In this document: positions 54,032-63,540 of the stretch, one piece after another
Numbering within the stretch: position 1 is the stretch's first letter
Layout of the letters: the number at the start of each line of letters is the position of its first letter
Source of the DNA: Cupriavidus pauculus
GTDB lineage: Bacteria; Pseudomonadota; Gammaproteobacteria; Burkholderiales; Burkholderiaceae
Length of the DNA stretch: 64,000 nt
Direction of reading: 5' to 3'
Assembly: GCF_008693385.1 (NCBI RefSeq)
Contig: NZ_CP044065.1
Location: 62,001 to 126,000, forward strand
Program-made: the position numbers and the translations under genes
The notes under the pieces: model-generated
Databases searched by the model: none
What the model saw: only the letters and a program-made list of their open reading frames with translations
What the model was told of the DNA's origin: nothing

Positions 54032-56188
54032 ATGCCAGCAGCAGGTAACGCCACCCGGTCCGCCCGGGCCACCGACGCCGCCGAACCGACGCAGGAAGCC
54101 AGCCCGGCGCCCAAGGCGGCGGCCAAGCCGTCCACCGCCGCCGCGCGGCTGGCCAAGCTCGGGCTGCGCCGCAGCGTGGACCTGGTGCTGCATCTGCCCA
54201 TGCGCTACGAGGACGAGACGTCGATCCTGACGATTCGCGACGCGATCGCCCGTGCCGGCGCGGGTATCGCGGCGCAGGTGGAAGGCGAGGTGGTCTCGAA
54301 CGAAGTCACGTTCCGGCCGCGCCGCCAGCTCGTGGTCAAGATTGCCGACGAGACCGGCGAACTCACGCTGCGCTTTCTCAATTTCTACGGCAGCCAGACC
54401 AAGCAGATGGCCGAAGGCGCGCGGCTGCGCGTGCGCGGCGACGTGCGTGGCGGCTTCTTCGGGGCCGAAATGGTCCATCCGACCGTCCGTCCCGTCGCCG
54501 AGGGCGAAGGTCTGCCGGACCGCCTGACGCCCGTCTATCCGGCCACGGCTGGCATTTCGCAGGCCTATCTGCGCAAGGCCATCGGCGGCGCGCTCCAGCG
54601 CACGCCGATGCCCGAGACGCTGCCGCAGCCGCTGTTGCGCGGCCCGCTCGCCAGTCTGCGCCTTGCCCCGCTCGCGGATTGCCTGCGGCTGCTGCACAAC
54701 CCGCCGCAGGGGGAAAGCGAGGCCGCGCTCGCGGACCGTTCGCATCCAGCATGGCAGCGGATCAAGTTCGACGAGTTGCTCGCCCAGCAGATTTCGCTGC
54801 GCCGCTCGCAGGCCGCGCGCCGGGAAAAGACGGCGCCCTCGATGCCACCGGTGCAGGACCAGCTGCGGACGCGCTTCCTCGCGGCGCTGCCGTTCGGGCT
54901 GACCGGCGCGCAGCAGCGCGTGGTCGCCGAGATCGCCGCCGACATGACGCACCCGCATCCGATGCACCGGCTGCTGCAGGGCGACGTGGGCAGCGGCAAG
55001 ACCGTCGTGGCCGCGCTCGCCGCGTGCCAGGCCATCGACGCGGGGTATCAGGCCGCGCTGATGGCGCCCACCGAAATCCTCGCCGAACAGCACTACCGCA
55101 AGCTGTCCGCGTGGCTCGCGCCGCTCGGCGTGGCTGTGGTCTGGCTCGCGGGCAGCCTCAAGGCGCGCGAGAAACGCGAGGCCGCGGCGCGCGTGGAGTC
55201 GGGCGAGGCGCGGCTCGTCATCGGCACCCATGCCCTGATCCAGGACACCGTGCGGTTTGCGCGGCTCGGCCTCTCGGTGGTCGATGAGCAGCACCGCTTC
55301 GGCGTGGCCCAGCGGCTCGCGCTGCGCGGCAAGGCCGCCGAGGGCGAACGCGTTGCCGACGAGCGCGTCCCGCATCAGCTCATGATGTCGGCCACCCCGA
55401 TCCCGCGCACGCTGGCCATGACCTATTACGCGGATCTCGACGTATCCGTGATCGACGAGCTGCCGCCGGGCCGCACCCCGATCGTCACGCGGCTCGTCAA
55501 CGACGCGCGCCGCGACGAGGTCATCGAGCGCGTGCACCATGCGGCCGCGGAAGGCCGGCAGGTCTACTGGGTCTGCCCGCTGATCGAGGAGAGCGAAGCC
55601 CTGCAGCTGCAGACCGCGGTGGAAACCTACGAGACGCTGGTGGCCGCGCTGCCCGACCTGCGTGTCGGGCTGGTTCACGGCCGTCTGCCGCCGGCCGAGA
55701 AGGCCGCCGTGATGGACGAATTCAGTGCCGGGCGCCTGCAGGTGCTCGTGGCCACGACGGTGATCGAAGTGGGCGTGGACGTGCCGAACGCGTCGCTCAT
55801 GGTGATCGAGCATGCCGAACGCTTCGGGCTGGCGCAGCTGCACCAGCTCCGTGGCCGCGTGGGGCGCGGCACGGCCGAATCGGTGTGCCTGCTCATGTAT
55901 CAGGGGCCGCTGTCGCCGACCGCGCGCGAGCGGCTGGCGACGATGCGCGAGACCACGGACGGCTTCGAGATCGCGCGGCGTGACCTGCAGATTCGCGGGC
56001 CCGGCGAATTCCTGGGCGCGCGCCAGTCCGGCGAGGCGATGCTGCGTTTTGCGGACCTGGAAACGGACGCGTGGCTCGTGGAATACGCGCAGGAGGCGGC
56101 CGAGGCAATGCTGGCGCATTATCCGGAGGCCACGGAGGCGCATCTGCTGCGCTGGCTGGGCGGCCGCGAGCATTTCCTGAAGGCCTGA
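54032..56188 (+). CDS. recG: ATP-dependent DNA helicase RecG
   Basis: Branch-migration helicase that rescues stalled forks. The 718-residue product starts [20 protein letters not shown] with an Ala-rich leader of about 40 residues. Then come the wedge/OB domain ([20 protein letters not shown]), Walker A GDVGSGKT at 317-324 and the DEQH box at 418-421. Motif VI is in [17 protein letters not shown]. The frame is open upstream into queA but the start above is the first sensible one. It is followed by oxyR on the same strand. Confidence 0.96.
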   Translation: MPAAGNATRSARATDAAEPTQEASPAPKAAAKPSTAAARLAKLGLRRSVDLVLHLPMRYEDETSILTIRDAIARAGAGIAAQVEGEVVSNEVTFRPRRQLVVKIADETGELTLRFLNFYGSQTKQMAEGARLRVRGDVRGGFFGAEMVHPTVRPVAEGEGLPDRLTPVYPATAGISQAYLRKAIGGALQRTPMPETLPQPLLRGPLASLRLAPLADCLRLLHNPPQGESEAALADRSHPAWQRIKFDELLAQQISLRRSQAARREKTAPSMPPVQDQLRTRFLAALPFGLTGAQQRVVAEIAADMTHPHPMHRLLQGDVGSGKTVVAALAACQAIDAGYQAALMAPTEILAEQHYRKLSAWLAPLGVAVVWLAGSLKAREKREAAARVESGEARLVIGTHALIQDTVRFARLGLSVVDEQHRFGVAQRLALRGKAAEGERVADERVPHQLMMSATPIPRTLAMTYYADLDVSVIDELPPGRTPIVTRLVNDARRDEVIERVHHAAAEGRQVYWVCPLIEESEALQLQTAVETYETLVAALPDLRVGLVHGRLPPAEKAAVMDEFSAGRLQVLVATTVIEVGVDVPNASLMVIEHAERFGLAQLHQLRGRVGRGTAESVCLLMYQGPLSPTARERLATMRETTDGFEIARRDLQIRGPGEFLGARQSGEAMLRFADLETDAWLVEYAQEAAEAMLAHYPEATEAHLLRWLGGREHFLKA

Positions 56189-56240
56189 TTTTGTGACGCG
56201 CGAAGGACTTTCGCGCGCCGGTCTGACAGCGACGGCAATA

Positions 56241-56255
56241 GAAGCTAAAATCTAT
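56241..56255 (-). promoter_or_regulatory. OxyR half-site candidate at the oxyR promoter
   Basis: On the minus strand the 15 bases read ATAGATTTTAGCTTC, agreeing with the ATAG-N-T-N3-A-N-CTAT half-site at 8 of 10 fixed positions. It overlaps a TAAAAT -10 (56246-56251) located 28 bp before the oxyR ATG, as expected for autorepression. Confidence 0.45.
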
Positions 56256-56278
56256 CGCTTAACCGAACCTGATAAGTC

Positions 56279-57235
56279 ATGACGCTCACCGAACTCAAGT
56301 ACATCGTCGCCGTCGCTCGCGAACGCCACTTCGGCCGCGCGGCGGAAGCGTGCTTCGTGTCGCAGCCGACCCTCTCGGTAGCCATCAAGAAGCTCGAGGA
56401 CGAGCTGAACGTGCAGATCTTCGAGCGTGGCACGTCGGAAGTCTCGGTGACCGCCATCGGGGAGCAGATCGTGGCGCAGGCGCAGCGCGTGCTCGAACAG
56501 ACCATGGCCATCCGCGAGATCGCCAAGCAGGGCAAGGACCCGCTGGCCGGTCCGCTACGCGTCGGCGTCATCTATACGATCGGGCCGTATCTGCTGCCGA
56601 TGCTGGTCAAGCAGATGATCGAGACCGTCCCGCAGATGCCGCTGATGCTGCAGGAAAACTACACGAACAAGCTCATCGAACTGCTCAAGCAGGGCGAGAT
56701 CGACTGCGCGATCATGGCCGAGCCGTTCCCCGACTCCGGCCTGACCGTGCGCCCGCTCTACGACGAGCCGTTCGTCGTGGCCGTGCCGCGCGGCCACCAG
56801 CTGGCGACGCAGAGCCATGTGGACCCCGACGAACTCAAGCAGCAGACCATGCTGCTGCTCGGCAGCGGCCACTGCTTCCGCGATCACGTGCTGGGCGTAT
56901 GCCCCGAGTTATCGCGGTTCTCGCAGGCCGCGGACGGCATCCAGAAGACGTTCGAGGGCTCGTCGCTCGAAACGATCCGCCATATGGTCGCCAGCGGGGT
57001 CGGCATCACGGTGCTCCCGCGCACGTCGGTGCCCGACCTCAAGCCGCGCAACGACCTGCTCGCCTATGTGCCGTTCGCCGATCCGGTCCCCGATCGCCGC
57101 GTGGTGCTGGCATGGCGCAAGAGCTTCACGCGCCTGCCCGCCATGGAAGCGCTGGCGACCGCGGTGGCCGCCTGCGAACTGCCCGGCATCCGCCGCATCT
57201 CCGACAGCCCGCTCCAGGAAGCCGTCGCCGCATAG
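56279..57235 (+). CDS. oxyR: Hydrogen-peroxide-inducible regulator OxyR
   Basis: A 318-residue LysR-type regulator. The N-terminal helix-turn-helix is MTLTELKYIVAVARERHFGR and AAEACFVSQPTLSVAIKKLE. The redox pair is intact: C199 and C208 in GSGHCFRDHVLGVC, at the same residue numbers as in E. coli OxyR. The pair forms a disulfide on peroxide exposure and switches target genes on. It lies between recG and a small gene next to dps, consistent with an oxidative stress locus. Confidence 0.96.
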   Translation: MTLTELKYIVAVARERHFGRAAEACFVSQPTLSVAIKKLEDELNVQIFERGTSEVSVTAIGEQIVAQAQRVLEQTMAIREIAKQGKDPLAGPLRVGVIYTIGPYLLPMLVKQMIETVPQMPLMLQENYTNKLIELLKQGEIDCAIMAEPFPDSGLTVRPLYDEPFVVAVPRGHQLATQSHVDPDELKQQTMLLLGSGHCFRDHVLGVCPELSRFSQAADGIQKTFEGSSLETIRHMVASGVGITVLPRTSVPDLKPRNDLLAYVPFADPVPDRRVVLAWRKSFTRLPAMEALATAVAACELPGIRRISDSPLQEAVAA

Positions 57236-57249
57236 CCATTACCTATTCG

Positions 57250-57264
57250 ATAGTTAGAAACAAA
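57250..57264 (+). promoter_or_regulatory. OxyR half-site candidate upstream of the small gene and dps
   Basis: ATAGTTAGAAACAAA agrees with the OxyR half-site at 8 of 10 fixed positions and overlaps CTATTCGATAG, a perfect CTAT/ATAG mini-palindrome at 57243-57253. It lies 62 bp before the small gene. Confidence 0.35.
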
Positions 57265-57325
57265 CAAATTCTGACTTTCGATAGTGTTAGGTAGACTTCC
57301 CTTATCGCATTCAGGGAGGTGCATC

Positions 57326-57514
57326 ATGGTCAAGCTGTTCATCGAAGATTACGCCGCGCTCCGTCAGGACGCCGCCACGGCGCCGCGCGCTCAGGAAGCC
57401 GCGCGGCTTCGCCTCAAGCTCTACCGCAAGGAAATCGGGATGGCCGTCGTCGCGCTGGGCGCGATGGCGATGTTCGTCGATGCGGCGCGCGCGTTCGCCG
57501 CGCTGGCTACCTGA
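57326..57514 (+). CDS. Small 62-residue hypothetical protein with a membrane-like helix
   Basis: Begins MVKLFIEDYAALRQDAATAP after a strong GGGAGGTG ribosome site 6 bases before the ATG. A charged, amphipathic segment (RAQEAARLRLKLYRKE, residues 21-36) is followed by a mostly hydrophobic stretch (residues 38-60). I do not recognise it. It sits between oxyR and dps, so an oxidative-stress link is plausible. It might be a small membrane-associated protein. Upstream in-frame ATG at 57284 is less likely because it lacks a ribosome site. Confidence 0.62.
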   Translation: MVKLFIEDYAALRQDAATAPRAQEAARLRLKLYRKEIGMAVVALGAMAMFVDAARAFAALAT

Positions 57515-57639
57515 AGTCCCCCGGCTAGTACCGGCGGATAGTGGTGCCTGTATAACATCCGATGCGATAATGGCCGCAACCCCTCGTGGGTAATTTCCTC
57601 GTGGCATGACCCGCATTACCGGAACGGAGCTGACCTACC

Positions 57640-58125
57640 ATGGCAAAGAAGAACGAGATGAGCGTGAACATCGGTATTTCCGACAAGGACCGCAAGAAGA
57701 TTGCTGAAGGGCTGTCGAAGCTGCTCGCGGATACGTACACCCTCTACCTCAAGACCCATAATTTCCACTGGAACGTGACGGGTCCCATGTTCAACACGCT
57801 GCATCTGATGTTCGAGACGCAGTACACGGAACTGGCACTGGCCGTCGACGCCATCGCCGAGCGCATTCGCGCGCTCGGTTACCCGGCACCGGGTACCTAC
57901 AAGGAATACGCGAAGCTGTCGTCGATTCCCGAGGAAGAGGGCGTGCCCGAAGCCACCGAAATGATCCGCAAGCTGGTCGAAGGCCAGGAAGCCGTGGTGC
58001 GCACCGCGCGCTCGCTGTTCCCGGCGATCGACGCCGCCGGCGACGAGCCGTCGGCGGACCTGCTGACGCAACGCATGCAGACGCACGAGAAGACCGCGTG
58101 GATGCTGCGCGCGATGTTGGCCTGA
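57640..58125 (+). CDS. dps: DNA-protecting ferritin-like protein Dps
   Basis: A 161-residue miniferritin that oxidises iron with peroxide and binds DNA. The Lys-rich start [10 protein letters not shown] is followed by the ferroxidase motif [19 protein letters not shown] with H43 and H55, and [12 protein letters not shown] with D70 and E74. A GGAG-like site is upstream. It is in the oxyR-small gene-dps-ubiA series. A strong terminator follows. Confidence 0.95.
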   Translation: MAKKNEMSVNIGISDKDRKKIAEGLSKLLADTYTLYLKTHNFHWNVTGPMFNTLHLMFETQYTELALAVDAIAERIRALGYPAPGTYKEYAKLSSIPEEEGVPEATEMIRKLVEGQEAVVRTARSLFPAIDAAGDEPSADLLTQRMQTHEKTAWMLRAMLA

Positions 58126-58147
58126 TATCTGCCCGGCCGATGTCATG

Positions 58148-58184
58148 AAACGCGCCCCGGCTTACAATGCCGGGGCGCGTTTTT
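58148..58184 (+). terminator. Terminator after dps
   Basis: AACGCGCCCCGGC and GCCGGGGCGCGTT form a long GC-rich stem with a small loop, flanked by AAA and TTTTT, located 22 bp after the dps stop. Confidence 0.92.
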
Positions 58185-58205
58185 CGTTCTTGCCCCCATA
58201 TCCTC

Positions 58206-59090
58206 ATGTCCCAGCCCGCCGCCGCCCCCCACCAGCCCAGCCGCCTGGCGCTCTATGCCAGGCTGATCCGCATCGACAAGCCCATCGGCACGCTGCTGCT
58301 GCTGTGGCCGACGCTGTGGGCGCTGTGGATGGCCTCGGACGGCGTGCCCGACCTGGGCATCTTCGCGATTTTCTTTATCGGCACCTTTCTTATGCGTTCC
58401 GCGGGTTGCGCGATGAACGACTGGGCCGATCGCGACTTCGACAAGCACGTCAAGCGCACGAAGGAACGGCCGCTGACGGCGGGCCTGATCGCCGGATGGG
58501 AAGCGCTGGCCATTGCCGCGGCGCTCGCGCTCGTGGCGTTCGCGCTGATCCAGCCGCTCAACGCGCTGACCAAATGGCTGTCGGTGATTGCGGTGGTGCT
58601 GGCTGGCAGCTATCCGTTCTTCAAGCGATTCTTCGCGATTCCGCAGGCATACCTCGGTATCGCGTTCGGGTTTGGCATGCCGATGGCCTATGCGGCCGTG
58701 CAGGGTTCGGTGCCGCCGGTGGCATGGGTGATGCTGGCCGCCAATGCGTTCTGGTCGGTGGCTTACGACACCGCGTATGCGATGGTCGATCGCGACGACG
58801 ACCTGCTGATCGGCATGAAGACGTCGGCCATCACGTTCGGCCGCTTCGACGTGGCCGCGATCATGCTGTGCTACGCGGTGTTCCTCATCACGATGGCGTG
58901 GGTCGGTGTCCAGCTCTCGCTGGGCTGGCCGTATCAGGCCGGCGTGCTCGCCGCGGTCGGCTGCGCGATCTATCACTACACGCTGATTCGCGGGCGCGAC
59001 CGCATGCAGTGCATGACCGCGTTTCGCCATAACAACTGGCTCGGTGCCTGCCTCTTTGCCGGCACCGCGCTGGCCTATGCACTGAAATAA
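58206..59090 (+). CDS. ubiA: 4-hydroxybenzoate octaprenyltransferase
   Basis: Attaches the polyprenyl tail to 4-hydroxybenzoate in ubiquinone synthesis. The 294-residue membrane protein has about nine hydrophobic helices. Both Asp-rich active-site motifs are visible: [20 protein letters not shown] and the second [17 protein letters not shown]. Start chosen at 58206 ([13 protein letters not shown]). It lies 80 bp after dps, behind its terminator, and is convergent with proC by 3 bp. Confidence 0.96.
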   Translation: MSQPAAAPHQPSRLALYARLIRIDKPIGTLLLLWPTLWALWMASDGVPDLGIFAIFFIGTFLMRSAGCAMNDWADRDFDKHVKRTKERPLTAGLIAGWEALAIAAALALVAFALIQPLNALTKWLSVIAVVLAGSYPFFKRFFAIPQAYLGIAFGFGMPMAYAAVQGSVPPVAWVMLAANAFWSVAYDTAYAMVDRDDDLLIGMKTSAITFGRFDVAAIMLCYAVFLITMAWVGVQLSLGWPYQAGVLAAVGCAIYHYTLIRGRDRMQCMTAFRHNNWLGACLFAGTALAYALK

Positions 59091-59093
59091 GCG

Positions 59094-59966
59094 TTACGGG
59101 TTTCCGGCCTTATTCTCGTCCGCGCTCCGCGCCCGTCCGAATTCCGCCCCCATTTCCTTGCCGCGTGCCGCCGCGGCATGCATCGCGCGCACGAATACGT
59201 CCGCGATACCGCCCGCATCCATCGTCGTCAGCGCCGCGTACGTGGTGCCGCCCTTCGACGTCACGCGCTCGCGCAGCGTGGCCACCGGTTCCGTGGACTG
59301 ATCCGCGAGCGACGCGGCGCCGCGGAACGTTTGCACCGCGAGCTTGCGGCCCTGTTCGGCGGTCAGGCCGAGTTCGGTCGCCGCGCGCTCCATCGCCTCG
59401 ATGAAATAGAACACGTAGGCCGGGCCGCTGCCCGAGATCGCCGTGACGGCGTCGATCTGCGCATCGCCCTCCACCCAGATGCACTGGCCCACGGCTTCGG
59501 CGACCGCGGTCGCGATGTCGCGGTCCTGCGCGGACAGCCCGGCCACGGCGGCCAGGCCCGTCATGCCCATGCCCGCGAGGGCCGGCGTGTTCGGCATCGC
59601 GCGGACGAGGCGCGCATGGCCGCCAAACCAGCGCTGCATGTCCTCGAGCCGGATGCCGGCCGCCACGCTGATCACGAGACCGCCGCCGCCCTGGCGCGCA
59701 GCCATCTGGGGCGCGAGTTGCGCGGCCGCTTCATGGAATTGTTGCGGCTTGATGGCGAGGACCAGTACATCGCTGCCGCCGAACGCCGCGTCGGGTGCCT
59801 CGAGCGTCTGCACGCCAAATACGCGCGCCAGGCGCTCGCGCGCCTCGGCGAACGGATCGACCACGCGAATGGACGCGGCCGGCACGCCGCGCGCGATCAG
59901 CCCGCCGATCAGCGCGGACGCCATATTGCCGCCGCCGAGGAAGCCGAAGGTAAGGGTATCGAGCAT
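59094..59966 (-). CDS. proC: Pyrroline-5-carboxylate reductase
   Basis: Last step of proline synthesis. The 290-residue enzyme starts MLDTLTFGFLGGGNMASALI, with the nucleotide motif GFLGGGNMASA at residues 8-18, then LVLAIKPQQFHEAAAQL and RLVRAMPNTPALAGMGMTGL. The C-terminal VTSKGGTTYAALTTMDAGGI is the family signature. It is downstream of yggS on the same strand by about 55 bp, a conserved pairing. Confidence 0.97.
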   Translation of the reverse strand: MLDTLTFGFLGGGNMASALIGGLIARGVPAASIRVVDPFAEARERLARVFGVQTLEAPDAAFGGSDVLVLAIKPQQFHEAAAQLAPQMAARQGGGGLVISVAAGIRLEDMQRWFGGHARLVRAMPNTPALAGMGMTGLAAVAGLSAQDRDIATAVAEAVGQCIWVEGDAQIDAVTAISGSGPAYVFYFIEAMERAATELGLTAEQGRKLAVQTFRGAASLADQSTEPVATLRERVTSKGGTTYAALTTMDAGGIADVFVRAMHAAAARGKEMGAEFGRARSADENKAGNP

Positions 59967-60021
59967 GTTGTCTGGTCCGTAGAAAGTGTGGGAATGCGTG
60001 AGGCGGCCCGTCGTGTCCGTT

Positions 60022-60720
60022 TCAGTCCTTCGGCGGCCGCGCGCCGAAGATGGCCGTGCCGATGCGCACCATCGTGGCGCCTTCGGCGATCGCGGCGTCC
60101 ATGTCGCCGGACATGCCCATCGAGAGCGTGTCCACGTCGAGGCCGGCTTCGCGCAGCGTGGCCAGCAGCGCATGCATGGCCGCGAATGGCCGCCGCTGCG
60201 CAACCGGATCGTCCTCGGCTTCGGGAATCGCCATCAGCCCGCGCAACCGCAGCCGCGGCAGGGCCGCGATCTCCCGCGCGAGCGCCAGCACCTCGGCGGG
60301 GGCGACCCCGCTCTTGCTGTCTTCGCCGCTGATATTGACCTGGATGCAGACCTGCAGCGGCGGCAGGCCTTCGGGCCGCTGGTCGGACAGCCGCTGCGCG
60401 ATTTTCAGGCGGTCGATCGCGTGAACCCAGTCGAATCGTTCGGCGACGGGCCGGGTCTTGTTACTTTGCAGCGGGCCGATGAAATGCCACTGGATTTGTG
60501 CGCGTAAATCGTCGAGCGCGGCAATCTTGTCCAGTCCTTCCTGCACATAGTTTTCACCGAAAGCGGTCTGTCCGGCCGCGAAGGCGGCCCGCACGGCGGC
60601 AGGGGAAACGGTCTTGGAAACGGCCAGCAGCAACACCGCGGAGGGGTCTCTGCCAGCCTGTTGTGTGGCCGCCGCGATGCGCTTTGTCACGGCTTGCAAG
60701 TTGGCGGCGATTACAGACAT
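60022..60720 (-). CDS. yggS: YggS-family pyridoxal phosphate homeostasis protein
   Basis: A 232-residue PLP-binding barrel protein involved in vitamin B6 balance. LLLAVSKTVSPAAVRAAFAA near residue 28 carries the PLP Lys (K36). FGENYVQEGLDKI and WHFIGPLQSNKTR are diagnostic, as is LSMGMSGDMDAAIAEGATMV near the end. It is divergent from pilT with 66 bp between them and co-oriented with proC, the usual yggS-proC arrangement. Confidence 0.96.
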   Translation of the reverse strand: MSVIAANLQAVTKRIAAATQQAGRDPSAVLLLAVSKTVSPAAVRAAFAAGQTAFGENYVQEGLDKIAALDDLRAQIQWHFIGPLQSNKTRPVAERFDWVHAIDRLKIAQRLSDQRPEGLPPLQVCIQVNISGEDSKSGVAPAEVLALAREIAALPRLRLRGLMAIPEAEDDPVAQRRPFAAMHALLATLREAGLDVDTLSMGMSGDMDAAIAEGATMVRIGTAIFGARPPKD

Positions 60721-60786
60721 AATCCGGCGAACATACCAAAGAAGTACACAACAACAAGCAGTTATTTTTGGGTGGGGTCATTATAG

Positions 60787-61830
60787 ATGGACATCGCGCA
60801 GCTATTGGCTTTCGCCGTCAAGAACAAGGCGTCCGATCTCCACCTCTCGGCAGATATGCCGCCGATGGTGCGTATCCACGGCGACATGCGCCGTATCAAC
60901 GTTGCGGCAATGGGGCACAAGGATGTCCACGCCATGGTGTACGACATCATGAGCGACTCGCAACGCAAATCCTATGAAGAGCGGCTCGAGGTCGATTTCT
61001 CGTTCGAGATCGGCGGCCTCTCGCGTTTCCGCGTCAACGCCTACAACACGCAGCGCGGCGCGGCGGCGGTATTCCGTACCATTCCCTCGAAGGTGCTTAC
61101 GCTCGACGATCTGCATGCGCCCGCGGTATTCGCGGACCTGTGCATGAAACCGCGCGGCCTCGTGCTCGTGACGGGCCCGACCGGTTCGGGCAAGTCGACG
61201 ACGCTCGCGGCGATGGTCGATCACCGCAACGACAACGACATGGGTCACATCCTCACGGTGGAGGACCCGATCGAATTCGTGCACAACTCGAAGAAGAGCC
61301 TGATCAACCAGCGCGAGCTCGGTCCGCATACGCATTCGTTCGCGAACGCGCTGCGCTCCGCGCTGCGTGAGGATCCGGACGTGATCCTCGTCGGCGAACT
61401 GCGCGACCTCGAAACGATCCGCCTCGCGCTGACCGCGGCCGAAACGGGCCACCTGGTCTTCGCGACGCTGCACACGAGCTCCGCCGCGAAGACGATCGAC
61501 CGGGTCGTGGACGTGTTTCCGCCCGAGGAAAAGGACATGGTCCGCACGATGTTGTCGGAATCGCTCGAGGCCGTGATCTCGCAGACGCTGCTCAAGACGC
61601 GCGACGGCAATGGCCGGACCGCGGCGCACGAGATCATGATCGCGACGCCTGCCATCCGCCACCTGATTCGCGAGAACAAGATCGCGCAGATGTATTCGAT
61701 GATGCAGACGAGCAGCGGGCTCGGCATGCAGACGCTCGACCAGTGCCTGTCGGACCTGATCAAGCGCGGCATGATCAACTACAACGACGCGCGGGCGATT
61801 GCGAAGAATCCCGACGCCTTCATGGGCTGA
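60787..61830 (+). CDS. pilT: Type IV pilus retraction ATPase PilT
   Basis: Hexameric ATPase powering pilus retraction and twitching. The 347-residue product starts MDIAQLLAFAVKNKASDLHL, with Walker A GPTGSGKST at 130-138, the Asp box EDPIEFVHNSKKSLINQREL, the Walker B region LVGELRDLETIRLA and the AIRHLIRENKIAQM motif near residue 290 that is specific to retraction motors. It precedes pilU by 14 bp in the conserved order. Confidence 0.97.
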   Translation: MDIAQLLAFAVKNKASDLHLSADMPPMVRIHGDMRRINVAAMGHKDVHAMVYDIMSDSQRKSYEERLEVDFSFEIGGLSRFRVNAYNTQRGAAAVFRTIPSKVLTLDDLHAPAVFADLCMKPRGLVLVTGPTGSGKSTTLAAMVDHRNDNDMGHILTVEDPIEFVHNSKKSLINQRELGPHTHSFANALRSALREDPDVILVGELRDLETIRLALTAAETGHLVFATLHTSSAAKTIDRVVDVFPPEEKDMVRTMLSESLEAVISQTLLKTRDGNGRTAAHEIMIATPAIRHLIRENKIAQMYSMMQTSSGLGMQTLDQCLSDLIKRGMINYNDARAIAKNPDAFMG

Positions 61831-61843
61831 GGAGGGCAGGGCG

Positions 61844-62983
61844 ATGCTCGATCGAGATTCCGCTTCGAAGTACATCAACGACCTGCTGGAACTGATGGTC
61901 AACAACCGCGGCTCGGACCTGTTCATCACGTCCGATTTCCCGCCGGCCATCAAGGTCGATGGCAAGATCACGCCGGTTTCCCAGCAGCCGCTGAACCCGA
62001 CGCAGGCGCTGGGCCTCGTGCGCTCGATCATGAACGAGCGGCAGGTGCAGGAGTTCGACAACTCGAGCGAATGCAACTTCGCGATCACGGCACCGAATGC
62101 GGGCCGCTTCCGCGTGTCGGCATTCGTGCAGCAGGGCAAGGCCGGCATGGTCGTGCGGACGATCAACACGCGCATTCCATCGGTGGAGGATCTGGACCTG
62201 CCCGAGTCGCTGCACGACATCGTGATGGCGAAGCGCGGCCTCGTGATCGTGACCGGTGCGACGGGCTCGGGCAAATCGACGTCGCTCGCGGCCATGCTCG
62301 ACTACCGCAATGCGCATTCGTACGGCCATATCATCACGATCGAGGATCCGATCGAGTACGTGCACGCGCACCAGAACTGCATCATCACGCAGCGCGAGGT
62401 CGGCATCGATACCGAGTCGTGGCACGTGGCGCTGAAGAACACGCTGCGGCAGGCACCCGATGTGATCCTGATCGGCGAAATCCGCGATCGCGACACGATG
62501 GAGTACGCGATGCAGTACGCGGAAACGGGCCACCTGTGCCTGGCCACGCTGCACGCGAACAATGCCAACCAGGCGATCGACCGGATCGTCAACTTCTTCC
62601 CCGAGGAGAAGCGCCAGCAGCTGCTGATCGATCTGTCGCTGAACCTCAAGGCCATGATCTCGCAGCGCCTGCTGCCGCGCGCGGGCCAGAAGGGCCGCGT
62701 GCCCGCGGTGGAGATCATGATCGGCACCCCGATGGTGGCGGACCTGATCTTCAAGGGCGAGATCCACGAGCTCAAGGAAGTCATCAAGAAGTCCCGCGAG
62801 CAGGGCATGATCTCGTTCGACCAGGCGCTGTTCGAACTCTACGAGGCGGAGAAGATCGCCTACGAGGACGCGCTCAAGAACGCGGACTCGCTCAACGATC
62901 TGCGGCTCATGATCAAGCTCCACAGCAAGCGGCATCGCGATACCGACATCGCCGCGGGCACCGAACACCTCAACGTGATCTGA
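61844..62983 (+). CDS. pilU: Type IV pilus ATPase PilU
   Basis: PilT-dependent accessory retraction ATPase. The 379-residue product starts MLDRDSASKYINDLLELMVN; its Walker A GATGSGKST is at 138-146 and EDPIEYVHAHQNCIITQREV follows. LLPRAGQKGRVPAVEIMIGT and the longer C-terminus (LMIKLHSKRHRDTDIAAGTE) distinguish it from PilT. A GGAGGGCAGGGCG site precedes the ATG. It is probably cotranscribed with pilT. Confidence 0.96.
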   Translation: MLDRDSASKYINDLLELMVNNRGSDLFITSDFPPAIKVDGKITPVSQQPLNPTQALGLVRSIMNERQVQEFDNSSECNFAITAPNAGRFRVSAFVQQGKAGMVVRTINTRIPSVEDLDLPESLHDIVMAKRGLVIVTGATGSGKSTSLAAMLDYRNAHSYGHIITIEDPIEYVHAHQNCIITQREVGIDTESWHVALKNTLRQAPDVILIGEIRDRDTMEYAMQYAETGHLCLATLHANNANQAIDRIVNFFPEEKRQQLLIDLSLNLKAMISQRLLPRAGQKGRVPAVEIMIGTPMVADLIFKGEIHELKEVIKKSREQGMISFDQALFELYEAEKIAYEDALKNADSLNDLRLMIKLHSKRHRDTDIAAGTEHLNVI

Positions 62984-63027
62984 GCAATGCGTTATGCTGG
63001 CGGCTCCTTTTTCGAGGAGTCCGCCCC

Positions 63028-63534
63028 ATGACCAACGATATTCGTAACGTCTACCAATTCGAGGCGAATGCCCTGACGGGCGAACCGGTCTCGCTCTCCG
63101 ACTTCCGCGGCAAGGTCCTGCTGATCGTCAATACGGCCAGCGAATGCGGCTTCACGCCGCAATACACGGGCCTGCAGGCGCTGCATGACGTATATGGCGA
63201 CCGTGGCTTCGAGGTACTCGGCTTTCCGTGCAACCAGTTCGGCAAGCAGGAGCCAGGCGATGCCGCGCAGATCGGCGCGTTCTGCGAATCGCGTTTCCAG
63301 GTCACCTTTCCGCTGTTCGCGAAGATCGACGTCAATGGCGCCGACGCGCATCCGCTCTATCGCTGGCTGACCGCCGAGAAGCCCGGCGTGCTCGGCACGC
63401 AGGCCATCAAGTGGAATTTCACCAAATTCCTCGTGCGCCGGGACGGCACCGTCTTCAAACGCTACGCCCCGACGACCAAGCCCGAGGAAATCCGCGGCGA
63501 TATCGAGACGCTGCTCGCCGACCCGGGCGCCTGA
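63028..63534 (+). CDS. Glutathione peroxidase family (thiol peroxidase) protein
   Basis: A 168-residue peroxidase. The catalytic Cys is C40 in VNTASECGFTPQYTGL, with FPCNQFGKQEPGDAAQIGAF and IKWNFTKFLVRRDGTVFKRY supplying the partner Gln, Trp and Asn. Starts MTNDIRNVYQFEANALTGEP after a GAGGAG site. Bacterial members are Cys- rather than Sec-based and often use thioredoxin. It is 45 bp after pilU and convergent with the GlcF-type gene by 6 bp. Confidence 0.94.
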   Translation: MTNDIRNVYQFEANALTGEPVSLSDFRGKVLLIVNTASECGFTPQYTGLQALHDVYGDRGFEVLGFPCNQFGKQEPGDAAQIGAFCESRFQVTFPLFAKIDVNGADAHPLYRWLTAEKPGVLGTQAIKWNFTKFLVRRDGTVFKRYAPTTKPEEIRGDIETLLADPGA

Positions 63535-63540
63535 CGGGCC

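Noticed and set aside
57515..57639. A full OxyR operator directly in front of dps
   Set aside because: An ATAG is present at 57538-57541 but the rest of the half-site does not match.
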